Translations under genes and position numbers: made by a program
Assembly (NCBI GenBank): GCA_024811115.1
Contig: JAKOGH010000042.1
Location: 620,001 to 684,000 of the forward strand
Source of the DNA: Terana coerulea
Lineage: Eukaryota; Basidiomycota; Agaricomycetes; Polyporales; Phanerochaetaceae
Length of the DNA: 64,000 bases
Direction: 5' to 3'
The notes under the pieces: model-generated
The model's input: the letters and a program-made list of their open reading frames with translations, nothing else
What the model was told of the DNA's origin: nothing
Database searches by the model: none
Shown: positions 1-12,200 of the stretch, in pieces
Position numbering within the stretch: position 1 is the stretch's first letter
Layout: every line of letters begins with the position of its first letter

Positions 1-317
1 TCAAGAAGAAGTCCAGAGGGGTAGGTCCGTGACAAAGCAAAGGTGTATGCAAGTATGGATGCATTCACCTTGTGCGTATTTGTTAACACGCTTCAAGGCA
101 GTGATCACTACGGGTATATGATAGTTAAAATTGGGAGCACCTTGCAATAGGCGCGATGAGAGTGGCAGTAAACATAACCACAAAGGGTGCTGAAAACGAT
201 ACTCAAGAGGCATATAACGATCGTGCGCTAGGAGGCGGATGGCGCATTGGCGATTGTGATAGAGATACTAAGAATAATTGTTAGTATTGAGATATACTTC
301 GGAGATAGCAGGAAGAC
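1..317. other. non-coding left edge
   Basis: This is the 3' flank of the unknown gene that ends at 318. I see no gene with coding support on either strand here, and nothing continues in from outside the window. Confidence 0.5.
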
Positions 318-1098
318 TCACTCGAAGATCTCGGCCGCGAAGCGACTGAGCTTGCAGGCGACATAGTAAACAAGACCCAACACGGTCATATACACTATCG
401 CGCTGAGAATGTCGCGCTGCGACGCATCGAAGCCAAGCCTTAACGAGGCCGCACCACCAGCGAAGACACCTGGCATGGGGAGGTGGACGAGCGGATAACG
501 CTCGGGTGTGCTGGCCGTGATTTCCGCCAGCGCCGCGCTCGCTTGGACCAGCTCGAGAATGCCTGCAGCGACGCCCGCATACACATCGCGGACATCCGAG
601 AGACCGACGAGGGACGAGCCGCGCAGCGGTGAGGGCCCTGCAACCATGATGAAGCGCCGCTTGTCCCACATGCGCTCGCCGAACAGGCATGTAATGGCGC
701 CGTTCTGCCGGACGACGGTGACCTTCAGGTAGAAGTCGCGCGAGGCCTCGAGTATTTGTTTCTCGAGCATATTCAGCGGGGCGCCCTGGTGCTCGAGTGC
801 TCGTATGACTCTCACGAGCAGGTCTTCGCGCATGCGCTCAGCTGTCACCAAAATGTCAGTATTATCTCCTTCTGAGGGCAGAGGAAGACTTACATGCATT
901 GTAGAGGAAAATTCGGCTTGGTGATTGAACACGGACTTTAAATGCTGTGGCAGAATCTTCGCTGGGAAGTTGCAGAAATTCCCCAGTAGTAGGCAGAACG
1001 GCAGAGCCAGATGAGTATCTCTGAACCTCGGGTCGACTGACTGTAGAGCCGGGCTCGGGGACACAGCAAGTGGCAAGGAAAGTTGAAGCTGAAGTCAT
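318..1098 (-). CDS. unknown protein with C-terminal membrane segment
   Basis: I do not recognise the family. Two exons are supported: 1098-894 and 841-318, joined by a 52-nt intron (842-893) with a gtaagt donor and gacag acceptor. The joined frame gives about 242 residues. The N-terminal third is Ser/Pro-rich without clear structure. The middle is a compact domain with alternating helical and strand-like stretches (for example LERQ-type helices and a WDKRRFIMVAG strand). Near the C-terminus is one hydrophobic segment (ILSAIVYMTVLGLVYYVA) followed by a short basic and acidic tail, so a tail-anchored or single-pass topology is inferred. The ATG at 1098 is the first one in frame with the second exon. 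It is divergent from the RNase pseudogene at 2027. It may be lineage-specific; no function is proposed. Confidence 0.6.
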
Positions 1099-1276
1099 TG
1101 CGGGTTGTGGATTATGTGAGAAGTCAAGTAGTGTAAGAGTAGGCGAATGACTGAACCGAAGTCTGGCTCCGAGGCAACCCGAGGGGATTTATACATTTTT
1201 CGAGACAGCTTGTTTTCGGCCTTTCCGCAAGCCTTGCTGCTTCTACAACGCAAATCGCTGCATCAGAGTGATATTC

Positions 1277-1316
1277 CGAGAGAAAGGGATATTCCGCGCG
1301 GAATCAATTTCTCTCG
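1277..1316. repeat. nested inverted repeat with CCG-CGG core
   Basis: A perfect 14-bp palindrome, attccgcgcggaat, lies at 1291-1304. It is flanked by a second pair of 9-nt arms: cgagagaaa at 1277-1285 and its exact complement tttctctcg at 1308-1316. The core contains CCGnnCGG, an inverted CGG arrangement like the sites used by fungal Zn2Cys6 regulators. A regulator-binding or cruciform role is inference only. Confidence 0.5.
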
Positions 1317-1935
1317 AAGCAGCGGTCTGAGCGTCGGCAGCGACGTTGTGGCCTCGGGGGTGCTGCACGCGGAAGTAAAACGCCGCGATCACTACGTCGG
1401 TCAGCATCGAAATGGTGGGCAAGCTCCTCCCTTTGACATTATCACATAAGGAAAGGCGGAGCACTCTTTATGGCGATTATAATTCGAACTGGTCGCTTGC
1501 CTAGGCACGTTCCTGCGGCCAGCGGCTGGTACTAGACGAGGGTACGGGCAAACATGTCAACTGCTGGTGGTACTTTAATGCATGCTGTGCACGCAGGTGG
1601 AAATTTGAGACGCAACTTTCTCGAGGTGGTGATGTGAGTACCCTTGTTTTCGTAAGGACGGACATCTGAGTGGCATGCTAGCGGCACGAATAGGCGGTAA
1701 AGAGTGGAGAAAGGCATGGCCATCATTGCTGTAGTGCTTCGCAGGTGCTTCGGCCGCCAAATGCTGACGCTTGCAGGATAGGGTCACCCACTATGCGGCA
1801 TTGAGTACAGCGTTGCATGCGGTGAGACGGTCGAACTTGCTAAGGAGGGCTACATGTGTGGTGATTACTGAGGCATCAGCTATTTCTAGGACGCAGTGAC
1901 TGTCAACGTGGTCAGCTTTGGCTGTGTAGCTAGCG

Positions 1936-1942
1936 TATAAAA
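1936..1942 (+). promoter_or_regulatory. TATA box of the RNase pseudogene
   Basis: TATAAAA lies 85-91 nt upstream of the ATG at 2027, a normal spacing for a highly expressed secreted fungal protein. The promoter therefore looks intact although the coding sequence is broken. Confidence 0.5.
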
Positions 1943-2026
1943 GCACGTCGGCACACCTGTAGACTAGACAGCGGTTCATTGTCTACTCTCTTCTGTGCAC
2001 TGTTTGGTTTACACACCAAGACCACG

Positions 2027-2607
2027 ATGCGTACCGCTGCCGCCCTCGTATTGAGCTTCTTGCTTGCTGGTACCAACGCTAGCATCCTTGTACGCCAATC
2101 TAGATGATGCAATTGCGATGGTCGGTGAATAGCTACACTTCTGTAACGTTGCACTGATATCACACGCGTATGTCATCAGGGACTACATACACTGCTTCCG
2201 ACATTTCCAACGCTACTGACCAGGCTGTGAACGGTGGTGGCGGGTAGGCTTTCGAAAAATCTCAGTGTAGCTTGAACTCACCTCTTGTAGTGACTATCCC
2301 CACCAATACCACGACTACGAGGTACGACGTTGCTAGTATGTTTGCATCGGCAAGGTTCACCTCACGGGTGCATTATGGCTTCTCCTTCCCGTCCTGCAGC
2401 GGTGAATTCTTCGAGTATCCGCTTGAGCAGGATGATGTCTACACTGGTGGTAGTCCCGGAGCTGACCGTGTCATCTATGACGAGGATGGCGACTTCTGTG
2501 GTACGATTTCCATCTGAACGACTATGCCAAATTCTCATGCCCGCTTCATAGCTTGTCTGGCTCACACCGGAGCAAGCAGCGATGATTTCCTGGAGTGCAC
2601 GTTCTAG
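2027..2607 (+). pseudogene. broken guanyl-specific ribonuclease (RNase T1/Po1 family)
   Basis: Joined exons resemble a secreted RNase T1-family enzyme of the Pleurotus RNase Po1 type, which cleaves RNA after G. Visible are a signal-peptide-like start (MRTAAALVLSFLLAG), the Cys pair CNC at 2108-2116, the YPHQY His motif (about 2295-2309), the FEYP Glu motif (about 2405-2420), GGSPGADR with the catalytic Arg (about 2449-2470) and a C-terminal HTGA His motif before ECTF and TAG at 2605-2607. Introns at 2121-2179, 2244-2290 and 2501-2551 have good GT-AG ends. Two defects are present. An in-frame TGA stands at 2105-2107, directly before the CNC motif. The third intron (donor 2322) has AT instead of AG at 2375-2376, where the frame demands the acceptor, and nearby AGs give the wrong frame. 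Both are base substitutions. All four catalytic motifs remain readable, so the loss looks recent. Confidence 0.78.
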
Positions 2608-2747
2608 GGCGCGTACATGAGGCCAAAAGAAACGCGAATATCTTCACACTTACTTACTGTATTGCAATGTCCACTGCCGTATGTCATCATGAACAATGAT
2701 TATGATGAAGCTGGACGCGTGAGAATGGTATACATACAACAGCAAAA

Positions 2748-3627
2748 TCAGTACTGAAGGCGGAACATAAACTGGAAGCTATATTGCTTGGTATCAGGAT
2801 CCCAGTGCGACCAGTTCCAGTAACCTGCGTCATCAGACTCATCCTCGATCTCCCGAGCAGGGATCCGGAATGCGATAGTCTCGTAAGGCTCAGCAGCAAC
2901 CTGAAGTGAGAGGTAAGAGACGTATCATTTAAAATGAACATGGCACCACGTACGATGAGGTACTGGTAGGCTTTGTTCGGTGGCTCCCTCTTCTGCTCCC
3001 AGGCACTCATAAACCGACGCCTCGGTATAATGCCAGCTTTGATTTGTGGCAAGTGCACCTGCACCATCATGCCCTCTTTACCAGTGTCTCGATCCCTCAC
3101 CTTGGTGACCCGATATCCAGGCCGCCCAATCTTGAGGAACACTTTGCGCTGGACTTGGTTTTGTGCACTGGGTGCGATCATCAACTGGGTCTCTTTGAGA
3201 TCCCGAGCGGCACGCCTAGCGAGATTGGTTTGGTGCTTCTTTCCTTGCGTGTGAGCGAGATAAGAGCCTTCGTTGGTGTGAAGAGTGAGACAGAGACGAC
3301 ATTCCAGCGATCCCAGGTGGTTGCGCAGGATATAAGGATCCTACAGCGAGGTGAGGAAGCTATGTGCTGTCTCGGAGGACTCGTAGACGTACCTTGGCCA
3401 GGTCAATCGTCTCCAGGGCGAGCTTCCTCAGTCGCTCTCGTCGGTCCACATTGGTCTCCGAAGCACCTGCCACACCTCCACCACCGAACTTCGAACCTAC
3501 ACGATTCTGAGCACCTGGTTAGATCTCGCATAGAAGAGTATAGGATAGATGTATGCACCTGGTAATCTATAAGTCAGTCATTAGTGGTTATTTTAGTAGC
3601 AAAATGGAGATAGCTGAGCTCACCCAT
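2748..3627 (-). CDS. SF3A2: splicing factor 3A subunit 2 (SF3a66/Prp11)
   Basis: This is a U2 snRNP component that acts in the nucleus during pre-spliceosome assembly. The protein starts MDYQNRVGSKFGGGG, the family signature. It has a matrin-type C2H2 zinc finger (LECRLCLTLH...H...H), the conserved QVQRKVFLKIGRPGYRVTK block and RRFMSAWEQK, and ends near TKQYSFQFMFR. Length is about 220 residues, matching the conserved core without the Pro-rich tail of animal proteins. The start is spread over tiny exons: ATGG (3627-3624), an 8-nt microexon (3566-3559), then the body. Further introns separate the finger and core exons, the last with donor gtacgt near 2955. No frame defects were seen. It is divergent from RRP5 with about 270 bp between the start codons. 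Confidence 0.92.
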
Positions 3628-3898
3628 TGCACAATGAGCCTTGTCGTGGATGGCAGAGGGACGCAGGAGGTAGACGCCTAAACGAAGCGATCCTGCCGCC
3701 TGCGTAAGTAAGCGCCGATGGGATCGAGATCCAAATTATACCAGCTTGCCGCGGACTTAGCAAAATTCTGTTCATTGACTTCAGCGCACGCCCATTACCT
3801 TATGCCCTGCGGCTTTCCTGTCGGCCCTCAAAACAAGGATCACTCTACCTTACTTGAAAATAGCCATCCGCTAGTTCCCTACTCTCGTTTACGACGCC

Positions 3899-6800
3899 AT
3901 GGCCGCAGGAAAGAAACGTGCCAATGAGGATAGCACCACGCCAAAAGCGAAGAAGACCAAGGTCGAGCATAAATCACAGAAGCAGGGTGCAGCGGACAGG
4001 CCCACACGCCCAAGCTCCAGCTTGCTTACGGAGGAGGTTGATTTTCCCTCGCGGAGGAGGAACAAGCTTCACTCCTCTGGAAGTCAAGGCTATTCGCGCT
4101 GAGGCAGTCAAGGAAGCTAATGAGGAGCTTTTCAAGGTATGGGTAGCTACCAATGGCCCTTAGCTTGTACTGATCAGCTTCTATAGGATAGAAATGCTCA
4201 GAGCATCCGTCCAGACCGGAGAAAGTCTGACGCCAAGAGGAATGACAAGAAGAAATCTGCAGCTGAGGGCAAGTCAGAAGCTGTGGTTCGGATAGAACAC
4301 TTGAACTACAAAGTATGTGACCACGCATTTTTCTCGTCAACGCAGGAATTTATATCACCACTCAGAGGGTCACCGTTGGCATGAAGATACTTGGCCAAGT
4401 TATGTCCGTGGAGCCTCTGGCACTCATCGTTTCTTTACCCAACCAACTGCTCGCCCACATCCCTATTACGAACATCACGTCGCAGCTCACACAGCTACTC
4501 GAGACTATGGATGAAGACGAAGCATTGTCAGACGAGAGCGACGATGAGGAAGACACGAGCAGCAAGCGAATCCCAGAGCTGTTCGAGATGTTCCGACCAG
4601 GGCAATACGTACGCGCCATTGTCAGCAATGTCCATGCACAAGGTTCCACGGATATGACTGGCTTCAGCCGCAGTCGCGACGAGTCACATAAGGCCAGCAG
4701 GAGGGTTGAGCTTAGCCTGTTCCCTGAGAAAGTGAACGAAGGTGTGGTGAAAGCAGATGTGAAAGCTGGTTTTGTGAGTGGTGTTCGGTAGTCGTTCGCG
4801 TGCGAAGATACTTATTGAAGCACGCAGACATGTTCCGCTTCCGTTAAAAGCGTCGAAGATCACGGATACATTCTGGACATGGGACTGCAAGACGTGTCTG
4901 GCTTTTTATCATTCAAGGACGCAAAAAGGTTCCTCATATCGGCGACAGGAAACTCACTGTAGGCTATCCACTCGATGTCTGTGTGATCAAGCTCTCCGGC
5001 AATGGGCGAACTTGTAATGTGTCTGTTAACCCAGAGTCTATAAGATCGACATCCGTATGTCTCTCATACCGCATTCACTCGGCTATAACGTTTTGACGCA
5101 CATTGTCAGTTAACTGAAGTCTCCAACGTCAACTCTGTCGTCCCAGGTTCCCTCGTTTCTGCTCTCATAACCGCTATCCAACCCACGGGTCTCAATCTCC
5201 AGGTCCTCGGCTTCTTCAACGGCACTATTGATCAGTTCCACTTACCTCTGGGAGACGTGGAGGAGAACTTCAAGATTGGGCAGAAGGTGAAGGCGCGCGT
5301 TCTGTACGACATAAGCCCATCCACGCCTCCCAGGTTCGCGCTTTCGCTAGCGAATCACGTCGTGTCGCTGACGACCAAGTCCGTCGCCGCTTCAGAGGAT
5401 GAACATGGAACGCACCTGCAAGAAACATTCACTATCGGTGCCTTCGTTGACCCCGTGAAGGTCGTCCGTGTTGATACGGAACGAGGTTTGATCGTCGAGG
5501 TTACTCCGGAGGTGCAGGGCTTCGTTCACGTAAGCGCATTCATGCAGAAAATAATGATTTTTCCTGACTATTCGCGTAGATATCCCAAGTATCAGATGAA
5601 CATGTCCCCTCACTGTCGCCCTCTTCTGGTTCGTGGAAGATTGGCACCATTCACAGAGCCCGCATCACTGGCTACCATCCCTTGGACGGTCTCCTGCAGC
5701 TGACAATGCGGCCGTCCATCCTGGAGCAAAAATTCCTGCAAGTGGGAGAGGTCACCGTCGGCGAAGTAATTAAGGGTACGGTGAAGAAGCTTACCGATTC
5801 GGCGTTGTTCGTCTCGATTTCCGGGAATGTGGACGGTGTTGTCTGGCCCAATCATTATGCGGACATCGCTCTGAGGCACCCTCAGAAGCGCTTTAAAGCT
5901 GGGGGCACCATCAAATGCCGTGTATGTGATATTCTCCGGCTCTGAATGTGCGACATTAACAATGAAGCAGATCCTTGTTGTCGATGCCGCGCGGAAACGA
6001 ATCGTACTCACGGCGAAGAAGACCCTTATTGAATCTACCCTCCCTGTCGTGGCCACACTTGACGATGTGAAGGAGGGTGTCATTACCCATGCAACGGTGT
6101 TCAAGGTCTCGGATAAGAGCTTGCAAGTCGAGTTCTACAACAACCTCAAGGCGATTGTACCGATCAAAGAAGCGAGGTAGGCATAATTACACATTGTAAC
6201 TTCGTTATAAATGACCGAACAACCTAGAGAGACTACGATTTCGTCGCTAGCGGATGCGTTCCCGGTCGGCAAGGTCACGCCTGTTCGCATACTTTCGGTT
6301 GACCGCGAGTCCGGGCGCATAGTTGCCAGCATACGACAGGCTGCGTCAAACTTCCAGTCTGCCATAACTGCCATCCAGGAGGTGGAGATTGGCAACACTG
6401 TCGAGGGTACCGTTTCCGAGATTCAGAAGGAGAAGGCCGTCGTCACGCTTCAACCTACGCAAGTGCGCGCCTTGCTGTCTCTCAACAACCTTGCCAACAA
6501 ACGCGGTGTGGCCGTATCGCAACTCCGGACAAGCTTAAAAGTCGGTGATAAGCTATCTGACCTCGTCATCACCTCCCGCAATCCGGAGAAGGGATTCGTG
6601 CTGGTTGCGACGAAGCCCAAGGAGAAAGAGGCTGTGGTCCAGAAAGGCACACTCTCATTCGACACCGTCAAGATTGGTGACATTATCGGCGGTCGTGTAA
6701 TCCGCCATATTCGCGGCGGAGCGCTCGTCAAAGTCACCACCAAAATCTCTGGGTTGTTGCATCCTACAGACACCGTTGACGACTACGAAACGGGCACTCC

Positions 6801-9005
6801 ATTCCCTCCGGCAGACGTGGTTCTCAAAGCTACTGTCGTTGCAATCGATGCTGACAAAAGGACACTCGCGCTGTCCACCCGCCGCTCGGTTATGCACCCC
6901 GAAGGTCACCCTCCGGTTGTTGATCCCTTGATCAGCGACATAAGCGACTTGAAGGTTGGCTCAACTGTTCGCGGATTCATCAAGAGTGTAGCAGAACATG
7001 GTCTTTTCGTGACACTCGGCCGCAATGTCGATGCGCGCGTCCAGATCAAGGAGGCATTTGACGAGGTGCTTCATTTGCGTATAAGTTGCCTGACCACTCA
7101 ACTGACCGTTAGTAGTTCGTCAAGGACTGGAAGAGTCGTTTCACGGCAAACCAGATGGTGAAAGGACGTATTCTAAGGTTTGTACCTATTTCAATGCTCG
7201 TATACATGGACTTACAAGCTCTGCAGCATCGACCCGGAAAAGAAGCAAGTGGAGATGACCTTCCGTTCAGCTAGCTCGCAAAAAGAAACGACTTCATCTC
7301 TGAAGCTTTCTGACCTTTCCGACGGTCAGAAGGTCGATGCCACCGTCAAGAAAATCGAGGACTACGGATTATTCCTTGAGGTTGAAGGCTCTAAGGTTAG
7401 CGGCCTTTGCCACAAATCTGAGGTACGCCAATTACTCGTAGGGTAAACAAGATCACTGAGGTTGTTGCAGCTCTCCGACAACAAAGATGCTGATGTAGCC
7501 ATGGCTCTAAGAAGTTTCAGGGAAGGCGACAAGGTCAAAGCCGTCGTTGTCTCTGTCGATTTGGAAAGGCGTCGCATCTCGTTTGGCCTCAAGCCGTCCT
7601 ACTTCGGAGAGGAAGATTTTCAGAATGAGGAATCCGAAGAGGAAGAGGAGCCTGTCACTCTCGGAGTCGTCGGCGACGAGTCGGAATTTGATGCTGATGA
7701 GGACGTGGATGAGGATGAAGATGCCGACGAGGAGGAAGGGGACGAAGGCGAGGATGACGAAAGACGAGGACGAGGACATGCACGTCGATGTGGACCTCGA
7801 TGCGGGAGCATCTATGTTCAAGTCGTCCGCCGGCCCTTCGAGGGTTACAGCATCCGTTGCCTCCCTGAAACTGGACGACGGATTTCAGTGGTCTGGTGCC
7901 TTGCCTGAAGGCGATGTGGAGATGTCAGGATCCTCAGACGAAGAAGAGGATGAAGACGGGCCTAACAAGAAGAAGAAGCGCAAGGCTAAGGAAATCGAGC
8001 AAGATTTGACCGCTGACTTGCAGCACAAGACTCCGGAATCCAACGCGGATTTTGAGCGTCTCCTCCTTGGCTCACCCAACTCTTCCTACCTGTGGGTACA
8101 GTACATGTCCTTCCAGCTTCAACTCTCCGAGATCGAGAAGGCAAGGGAAATTGCGCGCCGAGCTCTGAAGACGATCAGCTTTCGGGAGGAGCAGGAGAAG
8201 CTCAACGTCTGGATTGCGCTGCTAAACCTCGAGAACGTATACGGTACGGAGGAATCCCTGGAGACCACCTTCAAGGACGCGGCTCGCCACAACGATTCAA
8301 AGACGATCCATCTTCGCCTGGCAGCTATTCTTGACCAGAGCGAGAAATTGGAGGTACGAGTACACTTGCACTCCCGACTTAACTATCATGCTGATAGTCA
8401 TCGGTGAACAGCAAGCAGAGGAGCAGTACAAGCGCACTTCGAAGAAATTTGGTCAGAGTTCGAAGGTGTGGACCTTGTTCGCCGAGCATTACCTCCGACA
8501 AGGCAAGCTTGAAGCTGCACGAGCTCTATTGCCCCGCAGCCTTCAAAGTCTTGAGAAGCGCAAGCGTACGTGCCTTTGCTCGGCGTAACGATGTCGCGTG
8601 CATACTTACCTTTTGTATAGACTTGAAGACCATCTCGAAATTTGCTCAGCTCGAATACAAGCTGGGTGATACTGAGCGAGGCAAGACGATATTTGAAGGG
8701 ATCGTTGACTCGCATCCGAAGAGATGGGACCTGTGGTCAGTCTACCTGGACATGGAAGCAGGCCAAGGCGACATCACTAGTTTGAGAAACCTGTTCACCC
8801 GCGTTCTTGCCTTGAAGATGACAAGCCACAAAGCCAAGTGATTGTCTCAGATGGATTTATGCTTTTGGAACACGCTGACATCCGCTGTAGATCCTTCTTC
8901 AAGAAATGGCTGGAGCTTGAGCGTCGCATAGGCGATGAGGATGGCGCTGACGCTGTGAAGGCGAAAGCGATCGAGTGGACACAGCGAGCTGCAGGGTCTG
9001 CGTGA
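3899..9005 (+). CDS. RRP5: rRNA biogenesis protein Rrp5 (PDCD11)
   Basis: Rrp5 is a nucleolar scaffold needed for early cleavages that lead to both 18S and 5.8S rRNA. The N-terminus is Lys-rich and followed by the conserved [13 protein letters not shown] motif. About ten S1 RNA-binding repeats follow (to about 7.6 kb), then an acidic linker ([13 protein letters not shown] type), then HAT/TPR-like helical repeats (from about 8.04 kb, [18 protein letters not shown]) to the TGA at 9003-9005. Roughly 1,480 residues are encoded in over a dozen exons with 50-60 nt introns. Three one-base frameshifts interrupt it: an extra T in TTTT 4042-4045, a missing A in AAAAA 4923-4927, and an extra A in AAA 7760-7762. 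Each is bridged by conserved family sequence on both sides, and no intron fits. The gene is essential in yeast, so assembly error is more likely than loss. Confidence 0.92.
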
Positions 9006-9228
9006 GATATTGTAGTAATATTTTAATCCATTATGCTATTCACAACCATCGGTGATATTGAAAGGATGAGGAGTGTCAAAAACTACGAAGTGCAACAAAG
9101 GACCACATACAGCGGAGAGCAACGTGAAGAAATGATAACTAGCGTAAGATATGCAAAAGGAGTGTGCGAGACAGACCGAACTTGGGTATATACCATTATA
9201 AATACGAAGCATATACGAATAGCGAAGG

Positions 9229-12200
9229 CTATGAGCGGGAGCGTGCTCGCTCATGACCCTGCGCCGGGGAATCGTAGTCGGTCAGTGGTCGTCGAGTGCT
9301 CATCGAACTAGCGAGCTGCTGCCGCCAGTCGTCCAGTTCGCTCGACAGGTTTTCGAAGTCCATGGCGTTGTCGAAGCTGGAGGTACTTGCTCGATGGTCC
9401 GAGATACCTGATATTGGCCGACCTCCGAAGCCTGGTTGATCCACCTCGAGCAGAAGGCCGATTTTGTGAGACAGTTGCTCGTTTTCGCGCTTGAGGGTCT
9501 TGTTCTCGTTGCTGAGTTGCTCGAGGAGCGTCTCGTCATGTCCACCGCGAGCGATCACCAAAGAACTCTCTAGCCGCTCGATGTCCTGCTCCAGCTCTTC
9601 GATGCGCAGTTGACGCTCGTCCGCCTCCCGCTGAGAGGCGATGACGTTGTCGCGCATGTGCTCGAGGTCGCTCTCCAAAGACTCTATGCGTACGCGGAGT
9701 TCGCGGTTGTCGCCATTGAGCCGCTGAACCTGACGTTGGGCGTCGAGCACTTGGTTGCGGAGGATGTCATTACTATGATTGTCGTCGGATGATGGTGTAC
9801 CTCGTCCGTTGACAGAACGAATACGAGAACCAGGATCGGTACTCGATGAGCGGTCCAGCTCGCCCTGCATGCTTTGGTTCAAAGCTTTCTGCTTCGTAAG
9901 CTCGTCCTTCATCTTGCGCATCATCTTCTCGGTACCCCTGAACACAGCGTCAGCACGCAAAAACGCAGTTTAGAAGCAGAGGACTTACTTCACATAATGG
10001 ACGGCAAGTTGATAGTCCTCTTCAAGCTGTTGCAGGCGGGCCTTGTAGCTGTTCTCGACTTCTTCAAGCTTGCGCTCGAGCTCCTGAACGCGCTCATCGC
10101 TGCTGCTGTCTGTAGCGGAGCGCCTCGATGGAGACCGCGCACGATCCAACTCAGCAGAAAGTTCCGCCACCTGCGCCTCGACATCCCGCTTGTCCTTCAA
10201 CGCAAGCTGGAGCTCACGTTCTGCACGCTCTGCACGCTCCAGTTGGCGAGGTGAAGATGGGCCCGCATCGCGGTTGATCTCCGCTCCTGGAACGATGCCG
10301 TTGTCGGCCATGAAGGTGCGGAGCGTGTCGTGCTTGACTGTGGTGTTCGCCAGCTCCTTCGCGGCCTCGCGCATCTCGGCATCCTTAGCGGCGAGGTCCT
10401 TCCGCAGACGGCCACTGTCGGCGAGAGCAGAGGAGAGTTGGGTACGGAGGCCAACTATCTGCGAGCGAAGGGTGAGGCCCTCGACCTCAGCCTCGGTTAG
10501 CTTGCGCTGCGCCTCGCCGAGCTCATCCTGAGCCTTGTCAACACGACGAGTCATGTCCTTCAGCATCGCGCGCAGCGAGGTGACTTCGCTCTCGAGTGCG
10601 TTGAGCTTCTCGGTGTGGCCGCGCGCCATCCGATCCTCGTCGTTTTGTAGGTCACGGTGGGAGTCGAGGAGCTTGCCAAGGCTGCCTGTTGTCAGCGCAC
10701 GGAATGCGTCGGCTTCTTCACGAGACTTGGCCCAGGCGTTCTCGGCTGCCGTGAGGCGACTGAGCAGGCTGTTGATTTCTGACGCCTTCGCCTCTACATC
10801 GCCGCGCATGTCGACGAACTCGGCCTCCATGCGAGCGATCTGTTCCTGCGCGAACTGGTACTGAGACTCCAGCTCGTTGGCACGGCTGGCAGAGGCGCTG
10901 ACTGCAGCCTGTGCTTGCTCTAGAGCACGGATGTGCTGATCGCGGGTACGCAGCAGGTCGTCGAGCTGAGACTCTGCATGAACATAATCGCCTTCGCGTT
11001 GTTCCAGCTGAGACTTGTGTGTAACAAGTTGTTCAGCTTGTTCGCGCGCGGTGCTCTCGAGGGTGAGGAAGCGATCGCGGATGGCTTGATGCTCCTGGAC
11101 GGCTTTCGCATGCGACTCGGCGAGTAACTCAGCGCGCTTGGAGTTGTCCTCGGACCTTGCTTCGGCCTGCTCGAGCAGTGTCGTCTGGAGCGCCAGGGAA
11201 TCTTCAAGCTCCTTGATTCGACGCTCCCGGTCGTTCCGCCCCGCAGTCGCAGAAGATAGTTGACGCTCCAACTCAGCTATTCGCTCTCGGTCCATGCGTG
11301 AAACATCCCGATCCGAAGAGGCCTCGAGAGCGGCGAGCTTGCCACGGTAAAAGGAAGCTTCTTGAACGGCATTCCCGCGGATCCTTTCTGATTCTTCCAG
11401 ACGCTGCGACGATTGCTTCGCTTGCTCAACGATCGTAGCCTGTACATGTTAGCATACCTGTGCCTAGACAAGTCAATGGATAGACTCACCTGTATCTTCG
11501 CTTTGAACTGCTTCAGGTTCATCACTGTCTCCGCGACTCGCCGGGTGTCGATGTCATCGTCATCCGCATCATCCGCCAAAGCCTCGTCGCTCTGGTAGAT
11601 GAAGCCGCTTCTCGACGCCTTGGCCAACGCCGCCTTCATCCAAGCCTCCCGCTTCTTCATCGTCTCCATCTCACTCTCCTTCACCTTCAGATCCCGAATG
11701 AGATCGGCAGTAATGTTCCCTGAGGATCCACCCGTGGTATGCGTGAAGCCATTGATGGACGGCGAGTTGGGCTTGTGGCCTCGGTGCCCCTCCACGGACG
11801 TCTTCCCCGCTGCTCAGTAAACGCGGGAGAACCACTGCGCGCAACTCCATTGCCGTTCATACCCATGGCAACACTGGCCATGCTGATAGGGGCTTCGTGC
11901 GAGTCCGTGGTCTGAGATGCCGGCGACATCGCACGATTTGAGCTGAAGGTATTTGGGCTTTTGGCTCGGCTCTGTTCAGGAGAGGCTGATCGCTCGGCGG
12001 CAGTAGCGACCTCTGGACTGCTGTCTTCGTCGAAGTCCTCGTTCTCCTCGCTCGTCGGGCGTAGAAGCTGTTTGCCTCTGAGGCTGTCGCTAATGACAAC
12101 GTTGCCGTTCTGGACGGATCTGACGCTCGACGGCGACATCGCACGGCGGAGGTAGTCCACATCTGCGCTCTGATCACCCACCGGTGACATCGCTCGGACG

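Larger units (their letters stand above)
1099..2026. other. intergenic region upstream of two divergent genes
   Basis: These 0.93 kb carry the 5' flanks of the unknown gene (leftward) and the RNase pseudogene (rightward). Open frames in it are short, lack splice-consistent continuation and have no recognisable protein content. It contains a nested inverted repeat at 1277-1316 and a TATA box at 1936-1942, listed separately. Confidence 0.5.

Noticed and set aside
2070..2179. Alternative 110-nt first intron that would skip the TGA in the RNase gene
   Set aside because: It would delete the conserved CNC motif next to the stop, and the second defect at 2375-2376 remains.
3899..9005. Treating the open segments as several small neighbouring genes
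   Set aside because: All segments align in order with one Rrp5 protein; the breaks are introns or single-base indels.
11810..11862. Apparent frameshift in the kelch/coiled-coil gene
   Set aside because: A 53-nt intron with gtatga donor and gagcag acceptor joins the two frames exactly, so no error is needed.
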